Shown here: in pieces, positions 27,419 to 40,307 of the stretch
Position numbering within the stretch: position 1 is the first letter of the stretch
Layout of the letters: every line of letters begins with the position of its first letter
Source of the DNA: Ottowia thiooxydans DSM 14619
GTDB lineage: Bacteria; Pseudomonadota; Gammaproteobacteria; Burkholderiales; Burkholderiaceae_C
DNA: 64,000 bases
Direction of reading: 5' to 3'
Assembly: GCF_000422885.1 (NCBI RefSeq)
Contig: NZ_AUGX01000035.1
Coordinates: forward strand, 1-64,000
Translations under genes and position numbers: made by a program
Notes under the pieces: generated by a model
Seen by the model: the letters and a program-made list of their open reading frames with translations, nothing else
Told to the model about the DNA's origin: nothing
Databases searched by the model: none

Positions 27419-28113
27419 TGGGTTTCCCGGGCAAGTAGTTGAAACATGACTTCCGCCCGGTGCCAATCCTCTGGCGTGTCTATGTCCTGCACCCGATGGC
27501 GGGGCAGAATTACCGGTGAGGCGCCCTGAGCGAATACAGGCATGTTCGTCAACCAAGCTGACGCCTTGCCCCAGCAAAACTGACCAGCGTCGTGCCAAGC
27601 TTCTTCGAGATCTTGCGAGCGAGTGGTGAAGTACTCGGGACTAAACATCTCGATGCGCCGGTTTGCGGTGAGACGGATGGCTCTCTGGATGGGGAACGGA
27701 AAGCTAGTGACGGCGAGGGCGTAATCACAATTCTCTTGAACGAGAGTATCGAGGCCTCTTCGGAGATCAGTTGCCGATACAAAGGGAGCCGTTGCATAGA
27801 TGCAGCATGCAAGTGCAACTTGCTCTGGGCCATTCGCATTCATCCAGGCAATGGCGTGGGCAATAACTGCGGTTACACCCGTATGGTCGTCAGACAATGC
27901 TGGCGAGCGAGTGAATGGCACTTCTGCGCCGCATTGTTGAGCTATAGCCGCAATCTCAGCATCGTCGGTGCTCACGATTATGCGGTCGAAGCATCCGCTG
28001 CTCCGGGCAGCTTCGATGGACCAAGCCAGCATGGGCTTGCCGCAAAAGAGCTTGATGTTTTTACGCGGAATGCGCTTGCTGCCTCCACGGGCGGGAATGA
28101 TGGCGAGCCTCAT
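27415..28113 (-). CDS. pseF: pseudaminic acid cytidylyltransferase
   Basis: CMP-nonulosonate synthetase of 232 residues, activating pseudaminic acid with CTP. The N-terminal nucleotide-binding loop is IIPARGGSKRIPRKNIK; FCGKPMLAWSI and IVSTDD follow. It overlaps pseC by 4 bp (start at 28113) and the FAD gene by 4 bp. It makes the donor for a Pse transferase, whose identity in this cluster is not established. Confidence 0.95.
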   Translation of the reverse strand: MRLAIIPARGGSKRIPRKNIKLFCGKPMLAWSIEAARSSGCFDRIIVSTDDAEIAAIAQQCGAEVPFTRSPALSDDHTGVTAVIAHAIAWMNANGPEQVALACCIYATAPFVSATDLRRGLDTLVQENCDYALAVTSFPFPIQRAIRLTANRRIEMFSPEYFTTRSQDLEEAWHDAGQFCWGKASAWLTNMPVFAQGASPVILPRHRVQDIDTPEDWHRAEVMFQLLARETQ

Positions 28114-29270
28114 ACGTTCAAGGCGGCGGAGAGCGCTGCGACCACTTGATCCTGCTGTGCCTGGCTCAACCCTGAGTACATGGGCAGGCTGATGGCTTCT
28201 GAGTAGTAGTGCTCGGCCTGGGGATAGTCACCAGCTTTGAATCCCATGCGCTCGTAGTAGGGCTGGGTATGCAGCGGGATATAGTGCAAATTGACGCCAA
28301 TGCCTGCTGCTCGCAGCGCTTCGAATATTTCGCGGTGCGTTCTCGATATATGGTTGAGCTGGAGCCGGACCACGTACAAGTGCAGGCCCGAGTAGCCGTC
28401 CGGGTGCTGCCAAGGGAGCGTGAGTGGTAGGTGGGCGAGTAATTCGTCATAACGGCGAGCAAGTTCATGGCGGCCCGCGACGTAAGTATCAAGCCGTTGC
28501 ATCTGACTGCAACCTAGTGCGCCTTGCAACTCTGTCATGCGATAGTTGTAGCCCAATTCGATCTGCTGGTAGTACCAGGGGCCGTCGGGCGCATGAGTCA
28601 TTTCCGCAGGGTCGCGAGTCATTCCATGACTGCGTAGGCGTGCCAGACGGTTGGCAAGCACCGGGTCTCGAGTGAGTGCCATGCCGCCTTCAGCGGACGT
28701 GACTATCTTTACGGGATGGAAGCTGAACACCGTGATGTCGCTGAACTCACAATTGCCTATGGGGCGGTCAAGATAGCGCCCCCCGATGGCGTGAGATGCG
28801 TCTTCGATGATTTTGAAGCCATACCGCGTGGCGAGGCCGCGTATTGCGGGCATATCGCACGGCTGGCCGCAAAGATGAACGGGTACCACTATCTTGGGTA
28901 GGCGGCCGGTGCGCTCGGCTTCTTGGAGCTTGCTTTCTAGCGCAATCGGACACAAGTTGTAAGTGCGTGGGTCGATGTCGACAAAATCCACTTTGGCACC
29001 GCAGTACAACCCACAGTTTGCGGATGCGAGAAAAGTAATCGGGCTGGTCCATAACCAGTCCCCAGGCCCTAGGTCTAACGCCAAGCATGCAATGTGAAGA
29101 GCCGATGTTGCGCTGTTAACCGCGATGGCATGGGGCACACCACAATAATCAGACACGGTCTTTTCGAACCGAGGCACCATGGGCCCTTGGGTCAAAAAAT
29201 CGGAACGTAGTACTTCGACAACCGCGTCGATATCAGCTTGCAATATCTCCTGGCGACCGTAAGGGATCAC
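28110..29270 (-). CDS. pseC: UDP-4-amino-4,6-dideoxy-N-acetyl-beta-L-altrosamine transaminase
   Basis: PLP-dependent aminotransferase of the DegT/DnrJ/EryC1 family, 386 residues, acting on the PseB product. The PLP lysine is Lys188 in FSFHPVKIVTSAEGG, and EDASHAIGG lies upstream at about 150. The N-terminus IPYGRQEI is characteristic of PseC. It starts 3 bp after pseB and ends in a 4-bp overlap with pseF. No PseH acetyltransferase follows. Confidence 0.95.
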   Translation of the reverse strand: MIPYGRQEILQADIDAVVEVLRSDFLTQGPMVPRFEKTVSDYCGVPHAIAVNSATSALHIACLALDLGPGDWLWTSPITFLASANCGLYCGAKVDFVDIDPRTYNLCPIALESKLQEAERTGRLPKIVVPVHLCGQPCDMPAIRGLATRYGFKIIEDASHAIGGRYLDRPIGNCEFSDITVFSFHPVKIVTSAEGGMALTRDPVLANRLARLRSHGMTRDPAEMTHAPDGPWYYQQIELGYNYRMTELQGALGCSQMQRLDTYVAGRHELARRYDELLAHLPLTLPWQHPDGYSGLHLYVVRLQLNHISRTHREIFEALRAAGIGVNLHYIPLHTQPYYERMGFKAGDYPQAEHYYSEAISLPMYSGLSQAQQDQVVAALSAALNV

Positions 29271-29273
29271 GGC

Positions 29274-32016
<2,743 letters not shown>

Positions 32017-32178
32017 GATGAAAACGCATTGCGCTTGAACTCAGCATGTCATCCGAGTCACTCATAAGCCGGTCACTGTCCCTCCTACGCGAAACCGCAT
32101 CTATCAAGGGGGTGTTGTCAACGTGCATTTGAGGGTTGAAAGAGGAAGTGATGTATCCGCTTATGGACGATTAATCTT

Positions 32179-32907
32179 CTAGGGTGTGGCGGCTTTGCGT
32201 GCCAAGAGTCTATAGCCAGTTGTCAAGGCCGCCCAGTTGGGGAAGATGCGTGCGGCTGTCCAACCCAGGATATTGACGAGGGCGATCAATATCAAAAGTA
32301 CCGGTATAAATACAACGCTTGCCTTTCGCTGTCTCAGTGATTGGACAGTGGCTCCGCCTAAAGCAAGGCATGCGAGCACCGCAGCAGACTCCAAGGAGCT
32401 TTGTTTTTGTTCTATTGAGACGATTTCCAGGCCTGCGTTTGCCAGGTCGCGTTCCAGACCATGCTTGGTCAGGCGTTGGTAATCGTGAGGCGCGTCATGA
32501 ATGGGATACAGAAAGGGCATGCTGAGCAGCAGATGCCCACCGGGGCGCAGTACTCGGGATGTTTCTTGCAAGGCCTCCTGCGGAGTCTTGATGTGTTCGA
32601 GTACTTCAAGAAGGATCACGGTGTCGCAACTTTGTGCCGCCATTGGAAGGCATGCTGCGTCAGCAAAAATATCAGGGCGTGCTTCGTATAGGTTTTTACC
32701 CGTTTCCCAATAGTCCAAACCGATGTATCGAGTTCCGCTGACAAGGTGCCGTTCAATCCAGCGATTGGCGCAACCAATGTCCAGTACGGTGCCCGTCGCG
32801 TGAGATTTGACCCAAGCGGCAACTTGCTTGGTATCGTTCAATAGCCATTGAGGATGCAGCGGCGTTCGGCGAAAAAACCTTTGAAGAAAAGATAGCAGTA
32901 TGCCCAT
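32179..32907 (-). CDS. class I SAM-dependent methyltransferase with C-terminal membrane segments
   Basis: Protein of 242 residues. Motif I is GTVLDIGCANRWIERHL (about 40-56), then YIGLDYW and VILLEVLEHIKTPQEAL. The C-terminal third has hydrophobic stretches (about 172-186 and 200-222) that may attach it to the membrane. The substrate is unknown and could be a lipid-linked glycan terminus. It starts 3 bp after the acyltransferase gene; the next gene downstream is separated by 162 bp. Confidence 0.8.
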   Translation of the reverse strand: MGILLSFLQRFFRRTPLHPQWLLNDTKQVAAWVKSHATGTVLDIGCANRWIERHLVSGTRYIGLDYWETGKNLYEARPDIFADAACLPMAAQSCDTVILLEVLEHIKTPQEALQETSRVLRPGGHLLLSMPFLYPIHDAPHDYQRLTKHGLERDLANAGLEIVSIEQKQSSLESAAVLACLALGGATVQSLRQRKASVVFIPVLLILIALVNILGWTAARIFPNWAALTTGYRLLARKAATP

Positions 32908-32910
32908 GAT

Positions 32911-34911
32911 CTATTGCGAGGAACGCTCGTATTGCTGAACTTGCTGCAGAAAGTAAGGCGCAGCCGAGGCTGCGAAAGAGCCAGTCAGGTGCTGAGAATC
33001 CCGGAATACGACCACCTTCCCCTGGATGGCTTGGCACCGTCCCCCTGGGCACACGAAGTTACTGGTGCCTATCCAGAAGGTTTTGAGCGCTGGTTCGTCG
33101 GTTACGGCCTTCAGCAGAGTGGCGACATGGGCATACGCGGTGTCGTTTGAAGTTCCCTGACAGGCGTGTTCGTCGATCGCTTGAGGTTGGTACTTGCTCA
33201 AGCAGCTAGGTCCATGGAAGCCCAACCTGGGATTGGCTTCAATCAAATATATCGCTTTGGTGGCCGGAGCCAGGCTTTTTAAAAACCGGCGTGTTCCATC
33301 AGTCCATTGCTTATCCGTGAATCCATTGGAAGCCGCGCTACCCACGAAAAGGCGATCTACTTTCTGGCTTTGCATCCATTCGACGGCCTTGTGACGCCAT
33401 TCGGAGCACTCGGTGTACTCTCTCCCGATGCGTTGGTAGAAGAAGGGCTCGTCCACCATAGGGCATGAAGATTTAGTAAGGACGATGATTTTCCATTGCT
33501 CTGGGTCGTGCATCTCAGTCAATGTGGGAAACCATTGCGCCCCGATGCTGTCGCCTAGAAGTACCGCAGTTTTTGGCGCGTCATTTTTTCCGTATACGCA
33601 CGGTTTAAGCTCTGCGCTCTGGTACCAGTCGTCGCAATTGTGCTGATAGATGACGGGGATGTCTGCCGCAGCTTTTGCGTAGACATCATTTTTGGTGCTG
33701 GCCAACAACTTTTCCGTATGGGTGTTCCATCGGAGCAACTGCGAATTGAGAATGACCATGGCAAACAGCGCAAGTGCAATTTGCCATTTGTTTTGAATTC
33801 GCGCTGAGCGCCCATATCGAACAGGATTTTCGACTAGATGATGGGTCAATATGGCTGCCAACAACGACACCCCGATAGCCAGCACCGTGTTGCGGATGTC
33901 GCCTTTGATAGGCAGCAGGTATTCACCGATGATGAGGATGGGCCAGTGCCACAGGTACCAGGCGTACGAGATCCTCCCGATGGCCTGCATTGGCGGCAGT
34001 GCAAGAAAGGCTCCGGGCAGTGCGGTTCGCGGACCTGTTTGAGTTGTTTGGCCAGTGCCCGCTAAAAGCAAGGCGCTGGCTCCTAGGGTAGGGAGCAGTG
34101 CCAGCAGCCCAGGGTAGGCTGTGTCAGGCTTGATCACCACCAAAGCGGCGAACAATAGAGCAGCGCCACTCCAACTCAGCAAAGTGGTCTGGGGCGGGCG
34201 GGAGGCCTGCTGGCGCGAAAGCATCCAAACCAGTGCGCCTGCAGCAAACTGCCAAGCCCGAGTGGGCATCATGTAGAAGCCAAGCACGGGGTAGGTGTAC
34301 GAGGCCATGAGGCTGGCTGCCAAGGAAACGATGGCAACTCCTGTGAACAGGCGCACCTGCCCTCTTAGATTTGCGCCTTTTGCCAGCCGGGCTGCCACGA
34401 GAATAAGTAGTGGCCAGACGAGGTAGAACTGCTCTTCCACGCCCAAGGACCAAGTGTGCAGAAATGCGTTGCTACTGGTTTCTGAAGCGAAGTAATCCAC
34501 GTCGGCAAACGCGAAATAGATATTGCTGACCCATAGCGTGGCCATGGCTGCGGCTTCGCTGTGAGCCAGGTTCTGCGCTTCAGGAAGCAGCTTGCACGCT
34601 AACGCGCTGCTGACGACCAGCATAGTTGCCAAGGCGGGAAACAACCTCCTCAGCCGGTTTGCGTAGAACCGCGCCAGGGCAATTTTTCCGGTACTTTCCT
34701 GCTCGTGAACCAGAATGCTGGTGATCAGGTAGCCCGAAATGACAAAGAAAATATCTACGCCAATGAAACCTGCGGACATGCCCGGAATGGCGAAATGAGC
34801 GCCGATCACCAGCAGGACTGCAATGGCCCGCAGCCCTTCAATATCCGGGCGAAAAGATGGAGCCGGATAGGATGAGTCTGGCCGCGCCTGAATGTCAGGC
34901 AGCGACGACAT
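32911..34911 (-). CDS. acyltransferase-3 family (OafA-like) with SGNH domain
   Basis: Membrane O-acyltransferase of 666 residues. The N-terminal AT3 domain has about 10 helices (about 20-390) and starts [21 protein letters not shown] with a conserved SGYLITSIL. The C-terminal periplasmic SGNH domain (about 430-660) has the Gly-Asp-Ser motif in [10 protein letters not shown]. Such proteins acetylate O-antigens or exopolysaccharides. The end overlaps the dehydrogenase gene start by 17 bp. Confidence 0.9.
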   Translation of the reverse strand: MSSLPDIQARPDSSYPAPSFRPDIEGLRAIAVLLVIGAHFAIPGMSAGFIGVDIFFVISGYLITSILVHEQESTGKIALARFYANRLRRLFPALATMLVVSSALACKLLPEAQNLAHSEAAAMATLWVSNIYFAFADVDYFASETSSNAFLHTWSLGVEEQFYLVWPLLILVAARLAKGANLRGQVRLFTGVAIVSLAASLMASYTYPVLGFYMMPTRAWQFAAGALVWMLSRQQASRPPQTTLLSWSGAALLFAALVVIKPDTAYPGLLALLPTLGASALLLAGTGQTTQTGPRTALPGAFLALPPMQAIGRISYAWYLWHWPILIIGEYLLPIKGDIRNTVLAIGVSLLAAILTHHLVENPVRYGRSARIQNKWQIALALFAMVILNSQLLRWNTHTEKLLASTKNDVYAKAAADIPVIYQHNCDDWYQSAELKPCVYGKNDAPKTAVLLGDSIGAQWFPTLTEMHDPEQWKIIVLTKSSCPMVDEPFFYQRIGREYTECSEWRHKAVEWMQSQKVDRLFVGSAASNGFTDKQWTDGTRRFLKSLAPATKAIYLIEANPRLGFHGPSCLSKYQPQAIDEHACQGTSNDTAYAHVATLLKAVTDEPALKTFWIGTSNFVCPGGRCQAIQGKVVVFRDSQHLTGSFAASAAPYFLQQVQQYERSSQ

Positions 34912-36226
34912 TGCTGTGTTCGCCTTTCAAGCGTCCGCGAGTGTCGACGATCAGCGAGGCATGGTTTTGCACCAGCGCATAATCAAACCCATCGTGATCA
35001 GTTGCCAGTACTACGCAGTCATAACTCGGGAGTGTTTGGGCGTTCAGCGGCACTGACTGCAAGTCGAAGTGGTAATCGCGCTTGCGCGGAAACACCGGTA
35101 CGTGGGGGTCGCTGTATTCGATGTGAGCGCCCTTGGTCTGGAGCAGGTCCATGATTTCCACTGCGGGCGATTCGCGTGTGTCGTCAATGTTCTTTTTATA
35201 GGCCAGCCCCAGCACAAGAATGCGGCTACCTTTGACGGCCTTGCCCCGGTCATTGAGTGCGTCTGCCACTTTGCCTACCACCCAGTGCGGCATGTAGTGG
35301 TTGATTTCTCCCGCCAGTTCGATGAAACGGGTGTTCACGCCGTATTCCCGGGCTTTCCAGGTGAGGTAGAACGGATCAATGGGGATGCAATGTCCGCCAA
35401 GGCCTGGGCCGGGCTTGTAGGCTACAAAGCCGAAGGGCTTGGTGGCTGCAGCCTCTATGACTTCATGGATGTTGATGCCCATTTTGTCGGCCACGATCTT
35501 CATCTCGTTGACCAGGCCGATGTTCACGCTGCGGTGAATGTTCTCCAGCAGCTTGGTCATTTCTGCCGCGCGGGTACTGCTGACGGGCACCATCGTTTGT
35601 ATGGCGTGCTGGTACAGAGCTGACCCTAAAGCGAGGCAACTCGGGGTGCTACCGCCTATGACCTTGGGGATGTCCTTGGTGCCGTAGTGTGGATTGCCGG
35701 GATCTTCGCGTTCAGGGGAGAACACCAGGGCGCAGTTTTCGCCAGGGTTCAGGCCGCGCTGGCGAAGGCGGGGGGCTAACACTTCATCTGTGGTGCCTGG
35801 CCAGGTGGTGCTTTCCAGGCTCACGATCTGGCCTGCACGCATATGGGGAAGCGCGGCCTCGATGGTATTGACGATGAAGCTCAGATCCGGTTCGCGGTGG
35901 GCGTTCAGCGGCGTGGGCACGCAGATAATGAGGGCGTCTGCCTCGACTGTGCGGGCGAAATCTGTGGTGGCTTCGAAGCCTTGCTGAGCGGCGGCCTGTA
36001 TGTACTCTGGTGTCAGGCGCTCTATGTAGCTTTGCCCGGCATTGAGCATTTCCACCTTGCGCTGATCAATATCGAAGCCAATGACTTTCAAGCCCACTTC
36101 AGCAAAGCGCAGGGCCAGTGGCAGGCCTACGTAGCCCAGGCCGTAGATGCCCACGATGGCTTGTCCGCTGGAGATGCGTGCCTGCAGAGTGGCAAGGGTG
36201 TCGGTCGTTGCGATGTCAGCAGGCAT
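34895..36226 (-). CDS. UDP-N-acetylhexosamine/UDP-glucose 6-dehydrogenase family enzyme (WbpA/WbpO-like)
   Basis: NAD-dependent nucleotide-sugar dehydrogenase of 443 residues, four-electron oxidation of C6 to a uronate. The Rossmann motif is [13 protein letters not shown], and the catalytic Cys280 is in [16 protein letters not shown]. The sequence fits the UDP-N-acetylhexosamine 6-dehydrogenase group better than UDP-glucose dehydrogenase, but the exact sugar is unsure. It is the first gene of the minus-strand glycan operon, and the promoter should lie in 36227-36570. Confidence 0.88.
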   Translation of the reverse strand: MPADIATTDTLATLQARISSGQAIVGIYGLGYVGLPLALRFAEVGLKVIGFDIDQRKVEMLNAGQSYIERLTPEYIQAAAQQGFEATTDFARTVEADALIICVPTPLNAHREPDLSFIVNTIEAALPHMRAGQIVSLESTTWPGTTDEVLAPRLRQRGLNPGENCALVFSPEREDPGNPHYGTKDIPKVIGGSTPSCLALGSALYQHAIQTMVPVSSTRAAEMTKLLENIHRSVNIGLVNEMKIVADKMGINIHEVIEAAATKPFGFVAYKPGPGLGGHCIPIDPFYLTWKAREYGVNTRFIELAGEINHYMPHWVVGKVADALNDRGKAVKGSRILVLGLAYKKNIDDTRESPAVEIMDLLQTKGAHIEYSDPHVPVFPRKRDYHFDLQSVPLNAQTLPSYDCVVLATDHDGFDYALVQNHASLIVDTRGRLKGEHSNVVAA

Positions 36227-36570
36227 AGGTGAGAAGAAGGATTAGGGCGCGCGTGAATGCAGGCCTGCAGGGCTTCCCACCGGCTATTCGCTAATGTAGC
36301 CTCGGGACTTGGTATTTTGTTACCTTTAGGCAGCTTCGACGAAGCGTCCTGTGCACTTTGCTTGAAATGTGCTGCCTGATGTTGCCTTTGACTAACTCAC
36401 TCCTTCCATTCAAGGCACGAGCTATGTGTCTGCTTGGGGGGTGACTGGTGTGGCGAGGTGTCTCTTTCGATCAGACTCGCCATCAGAACGGCTTGATATA
36501 GATCTGACGAATGTGCCGGCGGTGGTTCAGTTAATGGAAGGATGAGCGTGGCCTTCCGAACAGGGTGTGC
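36227..36570. other. intergenic region upstream of the glycan operon
   Basis: A 344-bp interval between the nucleotide-sugar dehydrogenase gene and the convergent-looking end of the nucleotidyltransferase gene. It should hold the promoter of the 20-kb glycan operon, but I see no clear -35/-10 pair or JUMPstart-like element and no plausible gene. Confidence 0.5.
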
Positions 36571-37107
36571 TCATTTCCCCACCGCTTTGGCCCATCGACG
36601 AATCGTTGCGCGTAGTGTTCGTTGTCTCTTTTCGTCTAATGGCATCGCCGAAACTTCCTTGAGGACAGATTCAAGGTTCACATAACCGTGCTCGATCAGT
36701 CCAGTGCAAAAATCGCGATCTTTTTCTCGTCCTGCGGCCGCTTTGGCGAGGAACAAGTCAAGAATGTCGAGGCAGTAGCCAATACGATCTCGGGTGTTGC
36801 TGTTTTGGATGCGGTGCAGGCGTTGCATCCAGCCGGATGGGAGTAGGGCGGTTTCGGGGCCGACGCCTTGCGCGTAGTAGCCAAACGTCTGATGAAACTG
36901 CGAACCCTCGCCAATGGCTCCTTCAATCTTGTCTGCTAATTGAGGTGCTTCGAGAGGGTAAATATCGGCTTCCATGGAGACAGTAAACACCTGCTCTGGC
37001 TTGGGTATAGAGCCGAGTATTGCCTGACTTCCAACGATGACGAATTCGTACTGATCCGTGATGTCCGCGCTGGCGCGAATGATGTGTTCCAACTCCTCTA
37101 GCGTCAT
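36571..37107 (-). CDS. nucleotidyltransferase-like protein (DUF6036-type), second gene of an HTH pair
   Basis: Small protein of 178 residues. The pattern FVIVGSQAILGSI followed by SMEADIYPL resembles the nucleotidyltransferase-fold proteins (GS motif and a later acidic residue) common in AbiEii-like and DUF6036 families. The ATG overlaps the stop of the HTH gene by 4 bp, giving a tight two-gene operon. By analogy with such pairs it may be a toxin or defence effector with the HTH protein as regulator/antitoxin. This is inference. Confidence 0.6.
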   Translation of the reverse strand: MTLEELEHIIRASADITDQYEFVIVGSQAILGSIPKPEQVFTVSMEADIYPLEAPQLADKIEGAIGEGSQFHQTFGYYAQGVGPETALLPSGWMQRLHRIQNSNTRDRIGYCLDILDLFLAKAAAGREKDRDFCTGLIEHGYVNLESVLKEVSAMPLDEKRQRTLRATIRRWAKAVGK

Positions 37108-37781
37108 GATGTCTCGTTGCCGGCGCCACCGCTGATATCAATGCCGTTCTTTAGCTCGCTTACTTGCAGCAGGATCTGCTGGCGCACTGCGTCGGGAAGA
37201 ATAGTGACGAGAGGCGATGATTGCCGCAATTGTTGGGCGCGCCTAGTGGGCCCCAGTACCTTGCGCCAAGCGCCTGTCTTAAGTATGTTTTCCCATTCGT
37301 GCCATAAGATGGCAGATCGAGAGTCTCCCTGTGCCAGCCAGCGTTGAAGGGTCTCTTGTGCTTGATTCACCAGCCCGGGCGAAATTTTGGCCAATCGCAC
37401 GGCTTCCTCGTGGAGGGCCAGGCTTTGCAGATCCTGAAGCTGGTGCGTGGCCTGGCTCGCGGTGACATGGATTTGCACGATGGGTGGCGCGCGGCGAGAT
37501 AGCGCTGCGGCGGAGCCTGCAGGCGCCGGTTGAAAAGTGTCGCCGGCCAGAAGCGCCAGATCGCCGCTAATGCCCAATACCGACATGACGCGCACATAGT
37601 TGCCCATGGATGGCGAGGGATCACCGTTCTCAATGGCACGCAAAGTGTTGCGGGTGATTCCGGCGCGTGCTGCCACCTCCACAGTTCCCAGTGCTTGAGC
37701 TTTGCGAAGCCTTTTAAGGCGATCACCCAACTGGAGCAGTAATTGCCGTTGAAGTACGAGATTGCGATCGACAGTGATCAT
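37104..37781 (-). CDS. XRE-type helix-turn-helix regulator, first gene of a two-gene pair
   Basis: Protein of 225 residues with an N-terminal XRE-type HTH (about 12-70, LGDRLKRLRKAQALGTVEVAARAG...). The C-terminal region (about 85-225) is not one I recognise. It overlaps the nucleotidyltransferase-like gene by 4 bp and has an inverted-repeat operator directly before its start, consistent with autoregulation. The pair interrupts a run of sugar genes, suggesting an inserted module. Confidence 0.75.
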   Translation of the reverse strand: MITVDRNLVLQRQLLLQLGDRLKRLRKAQALGTVEVAARAGITRNTLRAIENGDPSPSMGNYVRVMSVLGISGDLALLAGDTFQPAPAGSAAALSRRAPPIVQIHVTASQATHQLQDLQSLALHEEAVRLAKISPGLVNQAQETLQRWLAQGDSRSAILWHEWENILKTGAWRKVLGPTRRAQQLRQSSPLVTILPDAVRQQILLQVSELKNGIDISGGAGNETS

Positions 37782-37785
37782 TTGG

Positions 37786-37828
37786 GCATTATTTTAACCA
37801 AAACACCCGGTAATGTTTTAAATAATGC
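37786..37828. promoter_or_regulatory. inverted-repeat operator of the HTH/nucleotidyltransferase pair
   Basis: Arms GCATTATTT (37786-37794) and AAATAATGC (37820-37828) are perfect inverted repeats. Inside them AAAACA (37800-37805) and TGTTTT (37814-37819) form a second pair. The site begins 5 bp upstream of the HTH start codon and fits a binding site for a dimeric XRE regulator. Confidence 0.75.
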
Positions 37829-37860
37829 TCAGTTTTATGAGCCGTGTTACGAGACAGGAC

Positions 37861-38892
37861 TCATCGGTGATCGTAGCCCTGGGGGTTGGCTGCTTGCCAG
37901 CGCCAGGTATCAGCGCACATATCGCGCAAGCTGCGCGTGGCACGCCAGTGCAACAACTTTTGTGCCTGAGATGGGTCGGCGTAGTAGGCGGGTACATCTC
38001 CCGGCCGGCGGGGCACGATTTCGTAGGGCACCGGGCGGCCGCTGGCGGTTTCAAATGTTTTAACGACATCTAAAACAGAGCATCCCTGGCCTGTTCCCAA
38101 GTTGAGGGTGAGCAGCTCACCCTGGGGGTGAGACGCCAGATACTTCAGCGTGGCTACATGGCCTTCGGCCAGGTCCATCACATGGATGTAATCGCGCACG
38201 CCGGTACCGTCATGCGTGGGGTAGTCGTCGCCGAAGATCGAAAGCTTGGGGCGGGCGCCGCAGGCTACTTGACTGACGAACGGCATCAGGTTGTTGGGGG
38301 TGCCGCTGGGGTTCTCACCAATTCGGCCGCTGGAGTGAGCCCCTACCGGGTTGAAGTAGCGAAGGCGGGCAATTCGCCACTCGGGCTGAGCAGCATGCAG
38401 ATCGGCCAAGCACCGCTCCACTGTCCATTTGCTGGTGGCGTAAGGGCTATGGGTGATGCCGCACGGAGCTGTTTCCTTCAGCGGAAGGTGTTCGGGCGCG
38501 GGGTCTCCGTAGACGGTGGCGGAAGATGAAAACACCAGCGTGCTGACGTTGGCGCGCTGCATGGCTTGCAGCAGCGTAAAGGTGCCCGCTACGTTGTTGT
38601 CGTAGTAAAGCATGGGCTTGGCAACAGACTCGCCCACGGCTTTAAGCCCCGCAAAATGAATAACGGCATCTATGCGTGGCCCGGAAAACACCGTTTCAAG
38701 GGCTTCGGCATCCCGGACATCTGCCTCTATGACCCGGATGCTGCGGCCCGTAAGTGACTGAACGCGTTGCAATGCCTCGGGAGAGCTGTTGCAAAAATTG
38801 TCAATGACGGTGACATCCATGCCGCTTTCCAGCAGGCTTAGGCAAGTGTGCGAGCCGATGTAGCCAGCTCCGCCAGTAACGAGCACGTGCAT
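37861..38892 (-). CDS. galE: UDP-glucose 4-epimerase
   Basis: SDR enzyme of 343 residues interconverting UDP-glucose and UDP-galactose. The N-terminal motif is VTGGAGYIGSHTCLSLL, with the catalytic SSSATVYG and YATSK (Tyr-xxx-Lys). It supplies UDP-Gal, the substrate of Glf encoded in the glycan cluster. It is the last gene of a murU-pepP-galE series on the minus strand, 9 bp after pepP. Confidence 0.95.
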   Translation of the reverse strand: MHVLVTGGAGYIGSHTCLSLLESGMDVTVIDNFCNSSPEALQRVQSLTGRSIRVIEADVRDAEALETVFSGPRIDAVIHFAGLKAVGESVAKPMLYYDNNVAGTFTLLQAMQRANVSTLVFSSSATVYGDPAPEHLPLKETAPCGITHSPYATSKWTVERCLADLHAAQPEWRIARLRYFNPVGAHSSGRIGENPSGTPNNLMPFVSQVACGARPKLSIFGDDYPTHDGTGVRDYIHVMDLAEGHVATLKYLASHPQGELLTLNLGTGQGCSVLDVVKTFETASGRPVPYEIVPRRPGDVPAYYADPSQAQKLLHWRATRSLRDMCADTWRWQAANPQGYDHR

Positions 38893-38901
38893 TGATGTGT
38901 C

Positions 38902-40299
38902 CTACGAAGCGTCTCTCATCACCGCCTCAATCTCCACTGGATCCACCGGCACCCCGCGCGTGATCAATTCGCAGCCGCCTTCGTTCACGATGGCGTCGTC
39001 CTCGATCCGGATGCCAATGTTCCAGAACTCCTTGGGCACGCCTGGGCCAGGCCGCACGTAGATTCCCGGCTCTATGGTGAGCACCATGCCTGGGCGCAGG
39101 ATGCGGCTGGGGCGGTCTTTGATGGTTTCGCCTGAAAGGGGGTCTTTGCGCTCGCTGACCTGGCCGACCTCTGTGGGCTCTACATAGCTGCCGCAGTCAT
39201 GCACGTCCATCCCCAGCCAGTGGCCAGTGCGGTGCATGTAATAGGCAAAGTACGCGCGGTGGGCGATGGCGTCTTCAACGGTGCCGTGCTGGTCTTTGTT
39301 CAGCAGCCCCAAATCAAACATGCCCTGCGTCAGTACTTTGACGGTGGCTTCATGGGGATCGGTGAATCGGGCGCCTGGACGAGTGGCTGCCACGGCGGCG
39401 TCCTGGCTGGCCAGCACCAGGTCGTACAGGGCCCGCTGCGGGCCGCTGAACTTGCCGTTGGCGGGGAAGGTGCGGGTGATGTCACTAGCGTAGCCGTCGA
39501 GTTCGCAGCCGGCGTCTATCAGTACCAGCTCGCCATCATGGATGGGCGCGGCGTCTGCCCGGTAGTGCAGAACGCAGGCATTGGCGCCGGCGGCGACGAT
39601 GCTGCCATAGGCGGGACATTGCGAGCCATGCAGGCGGAACTCGTGCAGGAGTTCGGCGTCGAGGTGGTATTCACGCACGTCCTGACCCGCACGGAGCATG
39701 GCGGCTGAGCGCTGCATGGCGCGGATATGGGCGCCGGCGCTGATCTGGGAGGCGCGGCGCATGATGTCTTGCTCGTGCGCATCCTTGAAAAGGCGCATCT
39801 CATCAAGAATGGCGCAGGCATCGCGCTGAACACCAGGGGCCAGAGCGCCGTAACGGACGCGCGAACGCACTTTTTGCAACCATCCATCGATGCGGGTTTC
39901 AAGCCCGGCGTGGATGGCAAAGGGAAACCATACGGTGGCTTTGTTTTCCAGCAGCTTGGGGAGCTGCTGGTCCAGCTCGGCCACAGAGTACGCCGCATCT
40001 ACGCCCAGCGTGGCCGGTGCTGCTTCCGGGCCTAGGCGAATGCCATCCCAGATCTCGCGTTCCAGGTCTTTCGGCTGGCAGAACAAGGTGCTGCGGCCAT
40101 CACCGGTGACCACCAGCCATGCCTCTGGCTCAGTAAAGCCCGTCAGGTAGTAGGAATAGCTGTCATGGCGATAGAGGAAGTCGGTATCGCGATTGCGCGC
40201 TTGGGCCGGTGCGGTGGGAATGATGGCAATGGCATCCGACCCGCCTAGGCGGGTCATTTCGGCGGCGAAGCGGGCACGGCGTTGAGCGTAGGGTGTCAT
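38902..40299 (-). CDS. pepP: Xaa-Pro aminopeptidase (aminopeptidase P)
   Basis: Metallopeptidase of the M24B family, 465 residues, removing N-terminal residues preceding proline. The creatinase-type N-domain (about 5-140) is followed by the pita-bread domain with metal ligands in IDAGCELDGYASDITRTFP (two Asp), HRTGHWLGMDVHD (His), LTIEPGIYV (Glu) and IRIEDDAIV (Glu). It lies 8 bp after the murU stop. Confidence 0.95.
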   Translation of the reverse strand: MTPYAQRRARFAAEMTRLGGSDAIAIIPTAPAQARNRDTDFLYRHDSYSYYLTGFTEPEAWLVVTGDGRSTLFCQPKDLEREIWDGIRLGPEAAPATLGVDAAYSVAELDQQLPKLLENKATVWFPFAIHAGLETRIDGWLQKVRSRVRYGALAPGVQRDACAILDEMRLFKDAHEQDIMRRASQISAGAHIRAMQRSAAMLRAGQDVREYHLDAELLHEFRLHGSQCPAYGSIVAAGANACVLHYRADAAPIHDGELVLIDAGCELDGYASDITRTFPANGKFSGPQRALYDLVLASQDAAVAATRPGARFTDPHEATVKVLTQGMFDLGLLNKDQHGTVEDAIAHRAYFAYYMHRTGHWLGMDVHDCGSYVEPTEVGQVSERKDPLSGETIKDRPSRILRPGMVLTIEPGIYVRPGPGVPKEFWNIGIRIEDDAIVNEGGCELITRGVPVDPVEIEAVMRDAS

Positions 40300-40307
40300 T
40301 TGGGTAC

